A stretch of 58,382 nt of DNA from Bacteroidia bacterium (GCA_030427245.1 JAUHXA010000048.1:1-58382), one strand, 5' to 3'. Shown: positions 38,327 through 47,783, numbered from the stretch's first letter. The notes: a model not told the origin generated them from the letters alone. Numbers and translations: made by a program.

Positions 38327-40408
38327 ATGAAAGCAATTCACTATCTTTTTGCTCTTTATTTTCTTTTGATTGGAAACACTTTATGGGCAAGTCATCCTAA
38401 TACTTCGTTTATTCAAGACCAATTGTGTAAGGTCAATAGATATTGGTCACAACCTCCTCTAAGCGAGATACCTATCCCCCATGATGTTGTTCTCAAAACA
38501 CCCGATGACCTCACACAGTTGCATTTAAGGCTGGTAGAAAAAATGCTTCGACAAAGACCAACCACACATCTAACTCCACAACAGCGAACCAATCGGAGAA
38601 ATGCTTTGGATGCTTTTCAGTTGTATTGGCAACGCAAACAGTTTCCAAAAAACTTACATCATTCTACCTTTACTCCTGCTTTTGTGGATGATTATCAAAC
38701 AGTGTGTGCAGTGGGGTATTTGGTAGAAGCAAGCGGAGCAGAAGAATTGAAGGATTTGGTGGTTGCCAAAAGTAATTATACACTTGTAGAAGATATGAAA
38801 ATTCCAGACTTGGAAAAATGGGCGCAAGAAAACGGCTTTACGCTGGAGGAATTGAAGTGGATACAACCTACTTATGTTCCAGAACATGATTTTCTTGGTT
38901 ATTCTTTTGCAAACTGTGGGCAGAGTGATGCATCTATTTTTGTTGATTATTATGATTTGATTGAGCAGCATGGCTATGAAGTTAGTAAGTCCGAGTTATA
39001 CAGTATGACTAATGAGCAATTAATACTATTGGACAAGGCATCATACACTTACAATCCAAATTCCAGAAATTATGAAAACCTCCCTGCTGGTTTTTACAAA
39101 TTGAAGGTACTTTTTGATGAAAGTTTTTACAAAGACAGCACTTTTTTAAATTTCTATGTGGATATAGATGATGAAAGTGGTCCTAACCTAACTGCTCAAA
39201 TTACCAAACCTTCTTGTGACAGTCCTCCAAATGGCTCTATTAGTTTGGATATTTCAGGGGGAACACCACCGTACAAAATTAGATGGTTTGACGCTACGGG
39301 TAAATACATGGGCAATGAACCTACGCTTTCCAATCTTTCGGGTTGGTCAGAAACTATAGGTCAAGTTTTGTCCTACAATTATCGAGTAGAAGTAGAAGAT
39401 GCAAATGGCTGTAAAACGTTTGAAAAATTTTGGGTTTACGAATTTGACAATTACATAGGAACAGATATTACTTACCCTTATTGCGGAGAAAATAATGGGC
39501 GAATTCGTTTGATAGAATATCAAGCGGATATAAGTTGGGAACATGATAGCACTCTACACAGCAATACCGCAGAGGACTTAATAGCAGGTCAATACAAGGC
39601 ATTCATTGATTTTGAAGATGGTTGTCATATAGAAAAAAAAATTTCCCTGCCAAACAGATACAATGAGGACATTACCTTTTCAATAATCACAGAAAGTGTT
39701 CAATCTACTCATTGTGGTAGAATAGGGAGAATTGAAATTAGCATCGAAGGAGACTTTGATGGGAATTATCTTTGGTCACACGATGCCACATTGAACAGTC
39801 CTGTTGCTGAAAATTTACCTAAAGGGCATTATTCAGTGATGGTTCAAAATGCAAAAGGTTGTCAAAGAGTAGAACACTTTAACTTAGTACCAGGATTTTG
39901 GCAACCACAAGTATATGGGAGCTACTTTGATGAACAAATCCAAAACGCCGCAGAAGGGAATTTCGATGGTCAAATTATTGTAAATGCCTACAATTCTTGC
40001 GATTGGATTTATAGCTGGTCGCACGATACCACATTGCAGGGAAGTACAGCAAGCAATTTATCAGCAGGAAATTATACGGTAACGATTACAGAAGGTGTGA
40101 ATCAGTACATTCGGAATTATACTGTATTAGAGGAGGAGGTAATAGTGAATATTGGAAAATTGAACACAGAGGACTGGAAAGTTTATCCTACTTTGGTGAC
40201 ACAAAATGTGTTTTGGGATATTTCTCCAAAATCATCATCCAATTTTAGTGTACGACTGTATGATAATACAGGCAAGAAATTAATGAAATGGACATTGAAT
40301 CAAAATGATGCTTCGTTTCTTAATCTAAGTAACTATCCAAAAGGACTGTATTTCTTGCACTTAGAATCAAATAATCTTTCCAAAGTAACCAAAATTATCA
40401 AACAGTAA
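38327..40408 (+). CDS. Secreted protein with SprB-like repeats and T9SS C-terminal domain
   Basis: 693 residues. Signal peptide MKAIHYLFALYFLLIGNTLWA. Residues about 30-190 form a conserved N-terminal domain seen in some secreted Bacteroidota proteins (FVDDYQTVCAVGYLVEASG; KWAQENGFTLEELKWIQP). SprB-like repeats follow (NGSISLDISGGTPPYKIRW; CGRIGRIEISIEGDFDG). The C-terminal domain (VYPTLVTQNVFWDIS; YPKGLYFLHL) is a type A T9SS sorting signal. Expected on the cell surface; SprB-like repeats are associated with gliding adhesins. Confidence 0.85.
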   Translation: MKAIHYLFALYFLLIGNTLWASHPNTSFIQDQLCKVNRYWSQPPLSEIPIPHDVVLKTPDDLTQLHLRLVEKMLRQRPTTHLTPQQRTNRRNALDAFQLYWQRKQFPKNLHHSTFTPAFVDDYQTVCAVGYLVEASGAEELKDLVVAKSNYTLVEDMKIPDLEKWAQENGFTLEELKWIQPTYVPEHDFLGYSFANCGQSDASIFVDYYDLIEQHGYEVSKSELYSMTNEQLILLDKASYTYNPNSRNYENLPAGFYKLKVLFDESFYKDSTFLNFYVDIDDESGPNLTAQITKPSCDSPPNGSISLDISGGTPPYKIRWFDATGKYMGNEPTLSNLSGWSETIGQVLSYNYRVEVEDANGCKTFEKFWVYEFDNYIGTDITYPYCGENNGRIRLIEYQADISWEHDSTLHSNTAEDLIAGQYKAFIDFEDGCHIEKKISLPNRYNEDITFSIITESVQSTHCGRIGRIEISIEGDFDGNYLWSHDATLNSPVAENLPKGHYSVMVQNAKGCQRVEHFNLVPGFWQPQVYGSYFDEQIQNAAEGNFDGQIIVNAYNSCDWIYSWSHDTTLQGSTASNLSAGNYTVTITEGVNQYIRNYTVLEEEVIVNIGKLNTEDWKVYPTLVTQNVFWDISPKSSSNFSVRLYDNTGKKLMKWTLNQNDASFLNLSNYPKGLYFLHLESNNLSKVTKIIKQ

Positions 40409-40433
40409 CTGTTTATGTGGCGATGTTTGTAGT

Positions 40434-41120
40434 TCAAAGCATCTTCATCTCCATCCTCACATTCTCCCTCGCCTGCGCTTCAAATCGCTCGAAAAACTCC
40501 GGGGTATAGTACAAAGGTGTTTTTTGCAGTAAGTGCTGCAATACTTTTTTGCGTCCACGCCGATACAAGATTGAAGGAACGTGTCGGTATTCTTTGCGAA
40601 TAGCCTGAGAATAAGCTTCGTACTTTTTCCAATCTGTGCCCAAAATTGCCAAGTCTGCATCCAAAAAATAGCGAAAATCATTGGTCGGCAACATAGCGTG
40701 ATGGTCTTTTGTCGCCATAATCAAGCTGTAAGTCAATTGAATCGTTGTAGTGTCGACCTTCAATAAAGGCAGCACTTTGTCGGCAAATTCGGCACTTTTT
40801 AGTTCGTTGTCTTTTCGGAGCGAATTGTAGATGATGTCGTGGTAAAAAACAGCAAGATAAACGGCTTTGGGATGCTCCAATTTTTGCTCCAAAGGAAGCA
40901 ATAATTCAAAGAGTTCATGAAGATGCGTCAAATTGTGGTAGTGTCGGTTAGGTTCTTGGTAATGCTTGACCAAACTCTGCCATTGTTCTTCAATAATAGG
41001 CTCACTCACAATATTTTTATCAAATAATTGCAGCCATTGAAGGCGTAGAAAATCTATTGTCTCATTCATTTTTATAGGCATAAGATTCGAGTTTTGTTCT
41101 ATATTTGACAGTTGAAACAA
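40434..41120 (-). CDS. HD-domain phosphohydrolase-like protein
   Basis: 228 residues; an ATG at 41069 (MNETIDFLRLQWLQLF) is the more likely start because the first 17 residues look like leader sequence. NRHYHNLTHLHE and VFYHDIIYNSLRKDNE supply His and HD residues for a metal site. This matches the COG4339-type predicted metal-dependent hydrolases. Substrate unknown. It is divergent from the DinB-like gene. Confidence 0.8.
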   Translation of the reverse strand: MFQLSNIEQNSNLMPIKMNETIDFLRLQWLQLFDKNIVSEPIIEEQWQSLVKHYQEPNRHYHNLTHLHELFELLLPLEQKLEHPKAVYLAVFYHDIIYNSLRKDNELKSAEFADKVLPLLKVDTTTIQLTYSLIMATKDHHAMLPTNDFRYFLDADLAILGTDWKKYEAYSQAIRKEYRHVPSILYRRGRKKVLQHLLQKTPLYYTPEFFERFEAQARENVRMEMKML

Positions 41121-41178
41121 TATTTCTTCCCCATTTTGTTTCGTTTAGAGACTATCGAATATCAAATTTTCAGAATAA

Positions 41179-41703
41179 ATGACACCCACTAAAGTCGCTA
41201 CAAGTTTATTGGAAGATGCAAAAATCTATTTACATCAAGTTTCCGTTGCTGCTTACTGTCAAACTTTGCCTTTGCTGTTCAATTCGAGTATTGGCGTACA
41301 CAGCCGCCATTTTATTGAATTTTTTCAGTGTTTGTTGGAGCAAGCACAAAGTGAGAAAGGAATCATTGACTACGACAAACGGCAACGAAATAGACAGATA
41401 GAGGAAGTGCCAAAAGCTGCTATTGATGCTATTGATATTCTTATCGAAATGCTGCCCAAATGCGAGCCAAACCCCAATTTGCAGCTTCAAGCTGCTTATC
41501 AAATAGATGGAAATGATATGCTAACCGTTCAGACCTGTTTTGACCGAGAATTGTTATACAATATCGAACATACGATTCACCACCTCGCCATGATAAAAGT
41601 TGGGCTGCAATTGGCGATGCCAAATATTGAATTACCTTTGCATTTTGGTATTGCACCCTCAACGGTCAAATACCGTAATAACATACAACATTCACCAAAT
41701 TAA
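41179..41703 (+). CDS. DinB-like four-helix protein
   Basis: 174 residues, all helical. GVHSRHFIEFFQCLL, IDYDKRQRNRQIE and LYNIEHTIHHLAMIKVGLQL have the spaced His residues of DinB/YfiT-like metal-binding proteins, a family including thiol-transferases. The reaction here is unknown. It is 15 bp upstream of an alpha/beta hydrolase on the same strand, so the two probably form an operon. Confidence 0.75.
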   Translation: MTPTKVATSLLEDAKIYLHQVSVAAYCQTLPLLFNSSIGVHSRHFIEFFQCLLEQAQSEKGIIDYDKRQRNRQIEEVPKAAIDAIDILIEMLPKCEPNPNLQLQAAYQIDGNDMLTVQTCFDRELLYNIEHTIHHLAMIKVGLQLAMPNIELPLHFGIAPSTVKYRNNIQHSPN

Positions 41704-41718
41704 TTAACAACCTTATAT

Positions 41719-42735
41719 ATGTTACCTATTCTTGTTCCTGCTGCATTGGCGACCGCTGGTGCTTGGTGGTATGTCAATTCCGGAATCAAAATTCCAGCCG
41801 AAACAGACCAAATTATAGACGAAGTATTAGCAGAAAATAACCTACCTGATTTCATCTCTGGTACGACTGGAATTGCCAAATCTGGTGATATCAATATTTG
41901 GTACGAATCCATGATGCCCGAAGGAAAGCCCTTAGGAACGATTTTGTTGGTGATGGGTTATGGAACAACCGTTTTGGGATGGCCGGCCCATTTTTACCAA
42001 CCCTTCGTAGATGCGGGTTATCACGTTATTCGCTATGATAATCGAGGTCTGGGCATGTCGGACTGGGTGAAAAATTGGGACAAGAAGAATCCTTATACTT
42101 TGGAGGATATGGCAAAGGATGGAATCGCCATTTTAGATGCTTTGGACATCGAAAAAGCTCATATTATCGGTGCTTCAATGGGAGGAATGATTGCACAGCG
42201 AATGGCAATCAGTCACTCTGAACGAGTCTTGACGCTTACTTCCATCATGTCATCGGGTTATATGCACGACCCAGAATTGCCGCCTGTTGACAAATCATTT
42301 CGACAAAACCTATTGAAGCTCATTCTCAAATACCAAATTCGCCCGAACAGCCGAAAGACAGCCAAGTTTGGTGTAGGTATTCGCTTGGCATTGAAGGGAG
42401 ATGGCCCTTATGAGGTGGACATCAAAGATGCGGTTCAAAAGGCTCTTTACGAAAGGCACAAAAGACGAGGTTCTAACCCAAAAGTGAGAGATCAACACGG
42501 AGCTGCAATTGAAGCTTCGGGTTCTCGCCTTCAAGAATTGAAACACCTAAAATTACCGATTGCAGTCATTCATGGAAGACCCGATCCATTGGTGATTTTT
42601 CCACATGGTAAAAAATCAGCTTCTATGATGCCCAATGCCAAAACACTTTGGTTGGACGGAATGGGACACGATATGCCCAAAATGTACATGCCCGAAATAC
42701 ACAAAATGATTTTTAAGAATTTGGAGGAAGTGTAG
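41719..42735 (+). CDS. Alpha/beta hydrolase
   Basis: 338 residues. N-terminal hydrophobic segment ILVPAALATAGAWWYV may anchor it in the inner membrane. Core features: LVMGYGTTVLGWP, DNRGLGMSD, nucleophile elbow G-A-S153-M-G-G, acid in HGRPDPLV and base His in MGHDMPK. Epoxide-hydrolase/esterase-like; substrate unknown. Likely cotranscribed with the DinB-like gene just upstream. Confidence 0.85.
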   Translation: MLPILVPAALATAGAWWYVNSGIKIPAETDQIIDEVLAENNLPDFISGTTGIAKSGDINIWYESMMPEGKPLGTILLVMGYGTTVLGWPAHFYQPFVDAGYHVIRYDNRGLGMSDWVKNWDKKNPYTLEDMAKDGIAILDALDIEKAHIIGASMGGMIAQRMAISHSERVLTLTSIMSSGYMHDPELPPVDKSFRQNLLKLILKYQIRPNSRKTAKFGVGIRLALKGDGPYEVDIKDAVQKALYERHKRRGSNPKVRDQHGAAIEASGSRLQELKHLKLPIAVIHGRPDPLVIFPHGKKSASMMPNAKTLWLDGMGHDMPKMYMPEIHKMIFKNLEEV

Positions 42736-42853
42736 CAGATGGAGATACAGCCTTGAACACGAATCTACTATAAAAAGAATTACTCTACTCAACTTATAAG
42801 ATGCTAGCATAATCAAGTGAGGTTCTTTTCTGTAATCAATTCGTGTTCAAAGC

Positions 42854-43765
42854 TCACACAAACCGAACGGGCTGCAACAACACCTTCCAAGCCTCCTCCA
42901 CCTTTCCTTGCTCTAAAAAATCATGCGCCAAATAATGCAATTGAAGGTTCAGTTCCGCTTCGGTTAACCTTTGCTCTTTCAATGAAAGCAAGTGTATATT
43001 ATTGGCTGCAAAATCTGCAATGTCTTCCTTCGTCGGCAATTGTTCTGTATTTCCCAATCTCCCCAAATCATTTCCTGTCAAAACTCGGCTATTGCGAATA
43101 GCTTCGGGCAGTTGGTCTATACCCATGCCCTGTGTGGTCAAAGGTTTGGCCACCTCAAAGACTTTGTCGCCATTGGCTCTGCAATACCAATTGCTGCCCA
43201 TACGAGCGACTGCATCCATTTTGAATGGATCCACTTGCCCCAATTCATTGAAAATCTCCTTTTTGAAGTGCGCCAAAACGACTTCGCAAATCACCAAATT
43301 TCCAGCACCACCGCCCTCTCCCGTAGCAATGACTTCCTTCACAATACACTCAAAAGCAGCAGGCGACTCTCCCACTCTTGGCGGCTTCACTTTCTCAGAC
43401 TTCAATTCTGTAAAACCCGCTTTTACAAACTCATTTACGCCTTTTGGATATTCGGTACTACTCAAAGAAACCTGCTGTACCATGTTGTAGTTCACCATAT
43501 TAATGACGACTTCTGGCACTTCCAATACATTATCGAGCGTGTGTTTGGTGGTGTTTCCCCTCACCCGTCTTGAAGGTGAAAAAATCATCGTAGGCGGATT
43601 CGCTCCAAATACATTGAAGAAGCTGAAAGGACTGAGATTCACATTGCCCTGCTTGTCTATCGTACTCGCAAAGGCAATCGGACGGGGTGTAACTGTTCCC
43701 GTCAAGTAGCCAAACAATTTACCTGTTGGGATTTCTTTGGGATTTATGGTTAGGTATTGGGACAT
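42854..43765 (-). CDS. Flavin reductase-like protein (FMN-binding split barrel)
   Basis: 303 residues. TVTPRPIAFASTIDKQGN and LSPFSFFNVFGANPPTMIFS are the FMN-binding stretch of the split-barrel flavin reductase family, and KHTLDNVLEVPEVVINMV continues it. The C-terminal 90 residues are a helical extension (TKEDIADFAANNIHLLSLKE). Likely NAD(P)H:FMN oxidoreductase or a related flavoprotein. Confidence 0.85.
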   Translation of the reverse strand: MSQYLTINPKEIPTGKLFGYLTGTVTPRPIAFASTIDKQGNVNLSPFSFFNVFGANPPTMIFSPSRRVRGNTTKHTLDNVLEVPEVVINMVNYNMVQQVSLSSTEYPKGVNEFVKAGFTELKSEKVKPPRVGESPAAFECIVKEVIATGEGGGAGNLVICEVVLAHFKKEIFNELGQVDPFKMDAVARMGSNWYCRANGDKVFEVAKPLTTQGMGIDQLPEAIRNSRVLTGNDLGRLGNTEQLPTKEDIADFAANNIHLLSLKEQRLTEAELNLQLHYLAHDFLEQGKVEEAWKVLLQPVRFV

Positions 43766-43814
43766 TGTTTCTATGGTTATATTGTTACATTATTTTATGG
43801 CTGCAAAAATAGGT

Positions 43815-43891
43815 AAAACTGCTCAATAGCAGTGGTGGGTTTACCGAGTTCTCGGTACAAGTCGAAACCTACCACTATTGAGCGGTTTTTT
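43815..43891. terminator. Long hairpin with T run between divergent genes
   Basis: AAAACTGCTCAAT (43815-43827) and AGTGGTGGGTTT (43831-43842) pair with AAACCTACCACT (43865-43876) and ATTGAGCGGTTTT (43877-43889), with a 3-base bulge. The loop holds a further stem ACCGAG/CTCGGT. T residues follow on the plus strand. It is upstream of both flanking genes, so it does not end either of them. Confidence 0.7.
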
Positions 43892-44045
43892 AAAGAATAA
43901 CAAAAATACTATATCTTAGCAGAACAAAGCGTCTTTTTAGGCTTTGGACACAAGAAGTTCAAATTTGAACTTACATTATTTGTGAGTATCTGGTCAAAAT
44001 CCCGCTTCTCACTTCTCTATTCCCTCTTCCCTAAAAAACAAATAA

Positions 44046-44912
44046 ATGCCAAACCTTCAAAACTTTCTATCTCTTGTCAAATTCTCCCACACGATTTTCG
44101 CTCTCCCCTTTGCAATAATCGGCTTCTTTTTGGCAACCCATCATCCATATTTTGGCTATGATTTTGAGTGGTACAAACTCTTCTTGGTTCTTTTGTGTAT
44201 GGTCTTTGCGAGAAGTGCTGCAATGGCTTTCAATCGCTATGTGGATAGAGACATTGATCTCAAAAACCCTCGAACAGCAACAGTTAGAGAGATTCCAAGA
44301 GGAGTCGTTTCGCCCAAAGCCGCTTTGGGTTTTGTGGTGTTGAACTGTGTGATGTTTGTAACTATGACTTACTTTATCAATCCCCTGTGTTTCTTTTTAT
44401 CGCCTGTGGCATTGGCGGTTGTTTTGGGCTACAGCTATACCAAACGCTTCACTGCTCTCTGTCATTTTGTGTTGGGGCTTGGTTTGGCCTTGGCTCCCGT
44501 AGGTGCATTTGTGGCGGTAACCGCAAAGTTTGAATTGTTGCCGATAATGTTTGGCTTGGTGGTCTTGTTTTGGGTCAGTGGCTTCGACATCATCTATGCC
44601 CTGCAAGACGAAAGCTTTGATAAAGCCGAAAAACTCCATTCGATTCCTACCTATCTCGGCAAAAAAAATGCCCTGCGTCTGTCCTCTGTTTTGCACCTAA
44701 TTTGTGCAGGATTGTTGATTGCTGTGGGATTGTTGGGCAGTATGGGTATGATATATTGGGGCGCAACGGCAGTATTTATCGGCTTGCTCTTCTATCAACA
44801 TACGCTTGTCACGCCCAACGATTTGAGTCGGGTCAATTTGGCGTTTTTTACGACCAATGGTGTGGCGAGTTTGTTGTTTGGAGTGGGAGTTTTGGTGGAG
44901 TTGCTTTTGTGA
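44046..44912 (+). CDS. UbiA-family prenyltransferase
   Basis: 288 residues with about nine membrane spans. First Asp-rich motif NRYVDRDID and second YALQDESFD bind the polyprenyl diphosphate and magnesium. Attaches a prenyl chain to an aromatic acid. In menaquinone-making Bacteroidota this may be the futalosine-pathway enzyme (MqnP) rather than 4-hydroxybenzoate prenyltransferase (UbiA). No pathway neighbours are visible to decide. Confidence 0.85.
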   Translation: MPNLQNFLSLVKFSHTIFALPFAIIGFFLATHHPYFGYDFEWYKLFLVLLCMVFARSAAMAFNRYVDRDIDLKNPRTATVREIPRGVVSPKAALGFVVLNCVMFVTMTYFINPLCFFLSPVALAVVLGYSYTKRFTALCHFVLGLGLALAPVGAFVAVTAKFELLPIMFGLVVLFWVSGFDIIYALQDESFDKAEKLHSIPTYLGKKNALRLSSVLHLICAGLLIAVGLLGSMGMIYWGATAVFIGLLFYQHTLVTPNDLSRVNLAFFTTNGVASLLFGVGVLVELLL

Positions 44913-45103
44913 GGTTTGAGGTGCGAGGAGTCAGGGACGAGGGGTGATCTACTAAGCGAACTTTCCCTACTTCATCTATCCAATAATTTGCAATTTCTAC
45001 TTCCTCTTGCCAGATTTTTATCTTCAAATCTTGCGTTAGTTTTCCTGAAAAAAACTCTTGATTTACTACATCCCACTTAGCAAATTCTACTTTAGAAATC
45101 AAT
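44913..45103. other. Intergenic region upstream of the second MITE
   Basis: Minus-strand reading gives a short open frame from about 45102 (FAKWDVVNQEFFSGKLT) that runs past 44913 into the antisense of the prenyltransferase gene. It begins with a TTG inside the target duplication and has no convincing start or family. It may be a gene remnant. Confidence 0.3.
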
Positions 45104-45280
45104 ACACTGTTTCAAAAGTAATTTAATGATGACTCAAGACTGACGTAACATCCCCCTCGCACCCTTTAAAGGGGGAATTTACTGATAGTGAGGCAAGTCC
45201 CCCTTTGAAGGGGGATTTAGGGGGATGTGATTTGAGAATTTTAGTCATTGTTTAATGTGAAAAAATTTCTGAAACAGTGT
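45104..45280. mobile_element. 177-bp MITE-like element with 7-bp target duplication
   Basis: The left end ACACTGTTTCA (45104-45114) and right end TGAAACAGTGT (45270-45280) are perfect inverted repeats. Both are bordered by AATCAAT (45097-45103 and 45281-45287), an exact 7-bp target duplication. An inner inverted repeat, ACATCCCCCT/AGGGGGATGT, contains a G- and C-rich core. There is no open reading frame. This is a non-autonomous element; the parent insertion sequence was not identified. Confidence 0.85.
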
Positions 45281-45394
45281 AATCAATTGTCCATCTAAAA
45301 AATAATTTTATATTCTTTTTGAATATTGTTATTTTTGAAAAAGCTGATTCTACCAGCAATATATTGGTACTCTTCAACTACAAACTGACACATC

Positions 45395-46459
45395 ATGAGC
45401 TTCAAACCCCTCAAATACTTGCCAATTTTTACGGGTATCATAGCTGTTGCTATATCCTTTACTTCAACGGGTTGGTGGACTTATACCGCTATCATATATA
45501 CTTTTGGGCTGATTCCCATATTGGATATGCTCATGCCTGCTCCCGAAAAAAACATGACCGCCATAGAAGAAGAATTAGCACTCAAAGACCCTCTGTATGA
45601 TTGGTTGGTATATTTGATGGTACCGATACAGTATGCGTTTTTGGGTTGGTTTTTGGTGATTATTGGCGATTCCTCTCTCTCAACTTTTGAAGTGTGGGGA
45701 CGTATTACCGCCATGGGAATCCTGTGTGGAAGTTTGGGCATCAATGTAGCGCACGAATTGGGGCATCGAACCAAAAAAATTGAACAAACGATGTCGAAGG
45801 CCCTTTTATTGACCTCACTTTATATGCACTTTTTCATCGAACACAACCGAGGACATCACAAACGAGTCGCTACTCCTGATGACCCTGCGACTTCTCGCTA
45901 TGGCGAAAACATCTACTCTTTTTATGTCCGTTCTGTGGTGTTTAGCTATATTTCTGCATGGAAATTAGAAGCCAAAAAATTGCAGAAAAAGAACCTGCCT
46001 TTCTTTTCGATTCACAATGAGATGTTGCGATTTCAGGTTATTCAAATGGCACTGTTGGTAGGCATTTACTTTGCCTTTGGTTTATTACCAATGTTGGCCT
46101 TTATCGCTGCTGCCACCTTTGGTTTTTTACAATTGGAGACGGTGAATTACATCGAACATTACGGCCTTCAACGGCAACAAAAAGAGGAGGGGCATTACGA
46201 AAAAGTATTGCCTATTCACTCTTGGAACTCCAATCATATTTTGGGACGATTGTTACTGTTTGAATTGACACGACACAGTGACCATCACTTCAAAGCGAGC
46301 CGAAAATACCAAGTCCTTCGACATTTTGAAGATGCACCTCAAATGCCCACAGGCTACCCTGGAATGATGGCTCTCGCTACGATTCCTCCTTTGTGGTTTT
46401 GGGTGATGCACCGACATATTGACAAATACAAGAAACAGCATGGAGTCGCATGGACGTAA
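45395..46459 (+). CDS. alkB: Alkane 1-monooxygenase
   Basis: 354 residues, about six membrane spans. The diiron His boxes are HELGH (120-124), EHNRGHH (149-155) and RHSDHH (about residue 305), with the family signature NYIEHYGLQR. Oxidises medium-chain alkanes to 1-alkanols with rubredoxin as electron donor. No rubredoxin, rubredoxin reductase or alcohol dehydrogenase gene lies beside it in the window. Confidence 0.93.
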   Translation: MSFKPLKYLPIFTGIIAVAISFTSTGWWTYTAIIYTFGLIPILDMLMPAPEKNMTAIEEELALKDPLYDWLVYLMVPIQYAFLGWFLVIIGDSSLSTFEVWGRITAMGILCGSLGINVAHELGHRTKKIEQTMSKALLLTSLYMHFFIEHNRGHHKRVATPDDPATSRYGENIYSFYVRSVVFSYISAWKLEAKKLQKKNLPFFSIHNEMLRFQVIQMALLVGIYFAFGLLPMLAFIAAATFGFLQLETVNYIEHYGLQRQQKEEGHYEKVLPIHSWNSNHILGRLLLFELTRHSDHHFKASRKYQVLRHFEDAPQMPTGYPGMMALATIPPLWFWVMHRHIDKYKKQHGVAWT

Positions 46460-46650
46460 ATAGACATGATTGATTTACAGATTATAATACAAAAAACAAA
46501 CGGGTAAATCCAATCTCAAGTATCGTCTATCACACTTCACACATCCACTCCAATCGAGAACCATTTTTATACGCATCTGGGGTGAATTTGAGAAGTAAGA
46601 TTACATGATTCCACGAAGTCTCGGGGCAAGTTATGAAGTGCGATTTTGAA
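46460..46650. other. Intergenic region after alkB
   Basis: About 190 bp between alkB and the tandem repeat. Nothing is recognisable. Confidence 0.4.
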
Positions 46651-46862
46651 TGTTCCAAGCCCAATGAAGTTTTGCATTTGCATTTGCATTTGAAGTTTGT
46701 ATTTGAAGTTCTAAGTCCAGTACAGTTTTGCATTTGCATTTGCATTTGAAGTTTGTATTTGAAGTTCCAAGTCCAGTGCAGTTTTGCATTTGCATTTGAA
46801 GTTTGTATTTGAAGTTCTAAGTCCAGTACAGTTTTGCATTTGCATTTGAAGTTCCAAGCCCA
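46651..46862. repeat. Noncoding tandem repeat with nested GCATTT hexamers
   Basis: About four units of roughly 50-57 bp. Each contains a GTTCyAAGyCCA-like block, one to three GCATTT hexamers, then TTTGAAGTTTGTATTTGAA. Unit length varies because hexamer number varies. The array ends six bases before the aldo/keto reductase stop, so it lies in that gene's 3' untranslated region. Reading frames through it are Met/Gln/Cys/Lys-rich and not protein-like. Confidence 0.8.
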
Positions 46863-46868
46863 TTTCTC

Positions 46869-47783
46869 CTACGGTACTTCTTCTCCCATTGAAGCTTCCC
46901 ACAACTCAAACCATTCTTCTCGTGTCAGTTCGATTTGAAGTGCTGCAACGGCTCTTTCGATGCGGTGTATTTTTGAAGTACCCAAAACGGGAAGAATGTT
47001 GGAAGGGTGTTTCAGTAAGAAAGCCAATAAGATTTGGTCTAAACCTGTCGCTTCATACTTCAATGCCAAGGCATTGGCAATCGTTCGCACCCTACTCGAC
47101 TGCCCTTTACGAACATCCGAAAATACCGTTCCTCCTCCCAAAGGTGACCAAGCCATTGGCGTGATTTGATGTTGTAAACATTGGTCGAGTGTGCCATCCA
47201 AAAAAGGCTGCAAATGCAAAACGGAGGCTTCAATTTGGTTCGTTACCAAAGGGAAACAGCGATTCAATGCTTCAAACTGGGTGATATTGAAGTTCGATAC
47301 GCCAAAATGCAAGACTTTGCCCGAAGCTTTCAATTCAGAAAAAGCTTCTGCTATTTCGTAAGGATTCATCAAGGGAGAAGGGCGATGAATCAGAAAAAGA
47401 TCTATGTAGTCCGTTTGCAGTTCCTTCAGAGAGTTTTCGGCTGACCACAAAATATGCTGTTTGCTCGTATCGTAGGATTTGATTTTGTGTTGTGGTCGGT
47501 TTTCGTTGACGAGTTTGATGCCGCATTTGGTGACTATTTGCATCTTTTGTCGAAGCGAGGGCTGTAATTGTAGCGCTTTGCCAAACGCCCCTTCGGTGGT
47601 GTTGTGCCCATAAATATCGGCATGGTCAAAGGTCGTCACGCCTGCGTCTATACATTGTTGAATAAGAGTCGAAATATCTTGTGTCGAGAGATTTGCACCC
47701 CATACGCCCCACTTCATGCAGCCTGCTACAATGCGAGAAAAAACTGGTCCTTGTGGGGAGGTGTTGATTTGTTGGTTGGTCAT
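46869..47783 (-). CDS. Aldo/keto reductase
   Basis: 304 residues, a TIM barrel. Family features: GVTTFDHADIYGH (Asp and Tyr of the catalytic set), IVTKCGIK (Lys), LFLIHRPSPL (His), and AWSPLGGGTVF for NADPH binding. It resembles the YdhF subgroup. Reduces aldehydes or ketones; substrate unknown. The N-terminus starts with MTNQQINTSPQGPVFSRIV. The stop at 46869 is directly followed by the tandem repeat array. Confidence 0.88.
   Translation of the reverse strand: MTNQQINTSPQGPVFSRIVAGCMKWGVWGANLSTQDISTLIQQCIDAGVTTFDHADIYGHNTTEGAFGKALQLQPSLRQKMQIVTKCGIKLVNENRPQHKIKSYDTSKQHILWSAENSLKELQTDYIDLFLIHRPSPLMNPYEIAEAFSELKASGKVLHFGVSNFNITQFEALNRCFPLVTNQIEASVLHLQPFLDGTLDQCLQHQITPMAWSPLGGGTVFSDVRKGQSSRVRTIANALALKYEATGLDQILLAFLLKHPSNILPVLGTSKIHRIERAVAALQIELTREEWFELWEASMGEEVP

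Noticed and set aside
44913-45102. Short minus-strand frame with FAKWDVVNQEFFSGKLT, possibly a small gene
   Set aside because: Starts with TTG inside the target duplication, runs into the prenyltransferase gene antisense, and has no recognisable family. At best a gene remnant.
46530-46902. Minus-strand frames through the tandem repeat giving Met/Gln/Cys/Lys-rich proteins
   Set aside because: Simple-repeat translation with no start context or family; it is a noncoding array.
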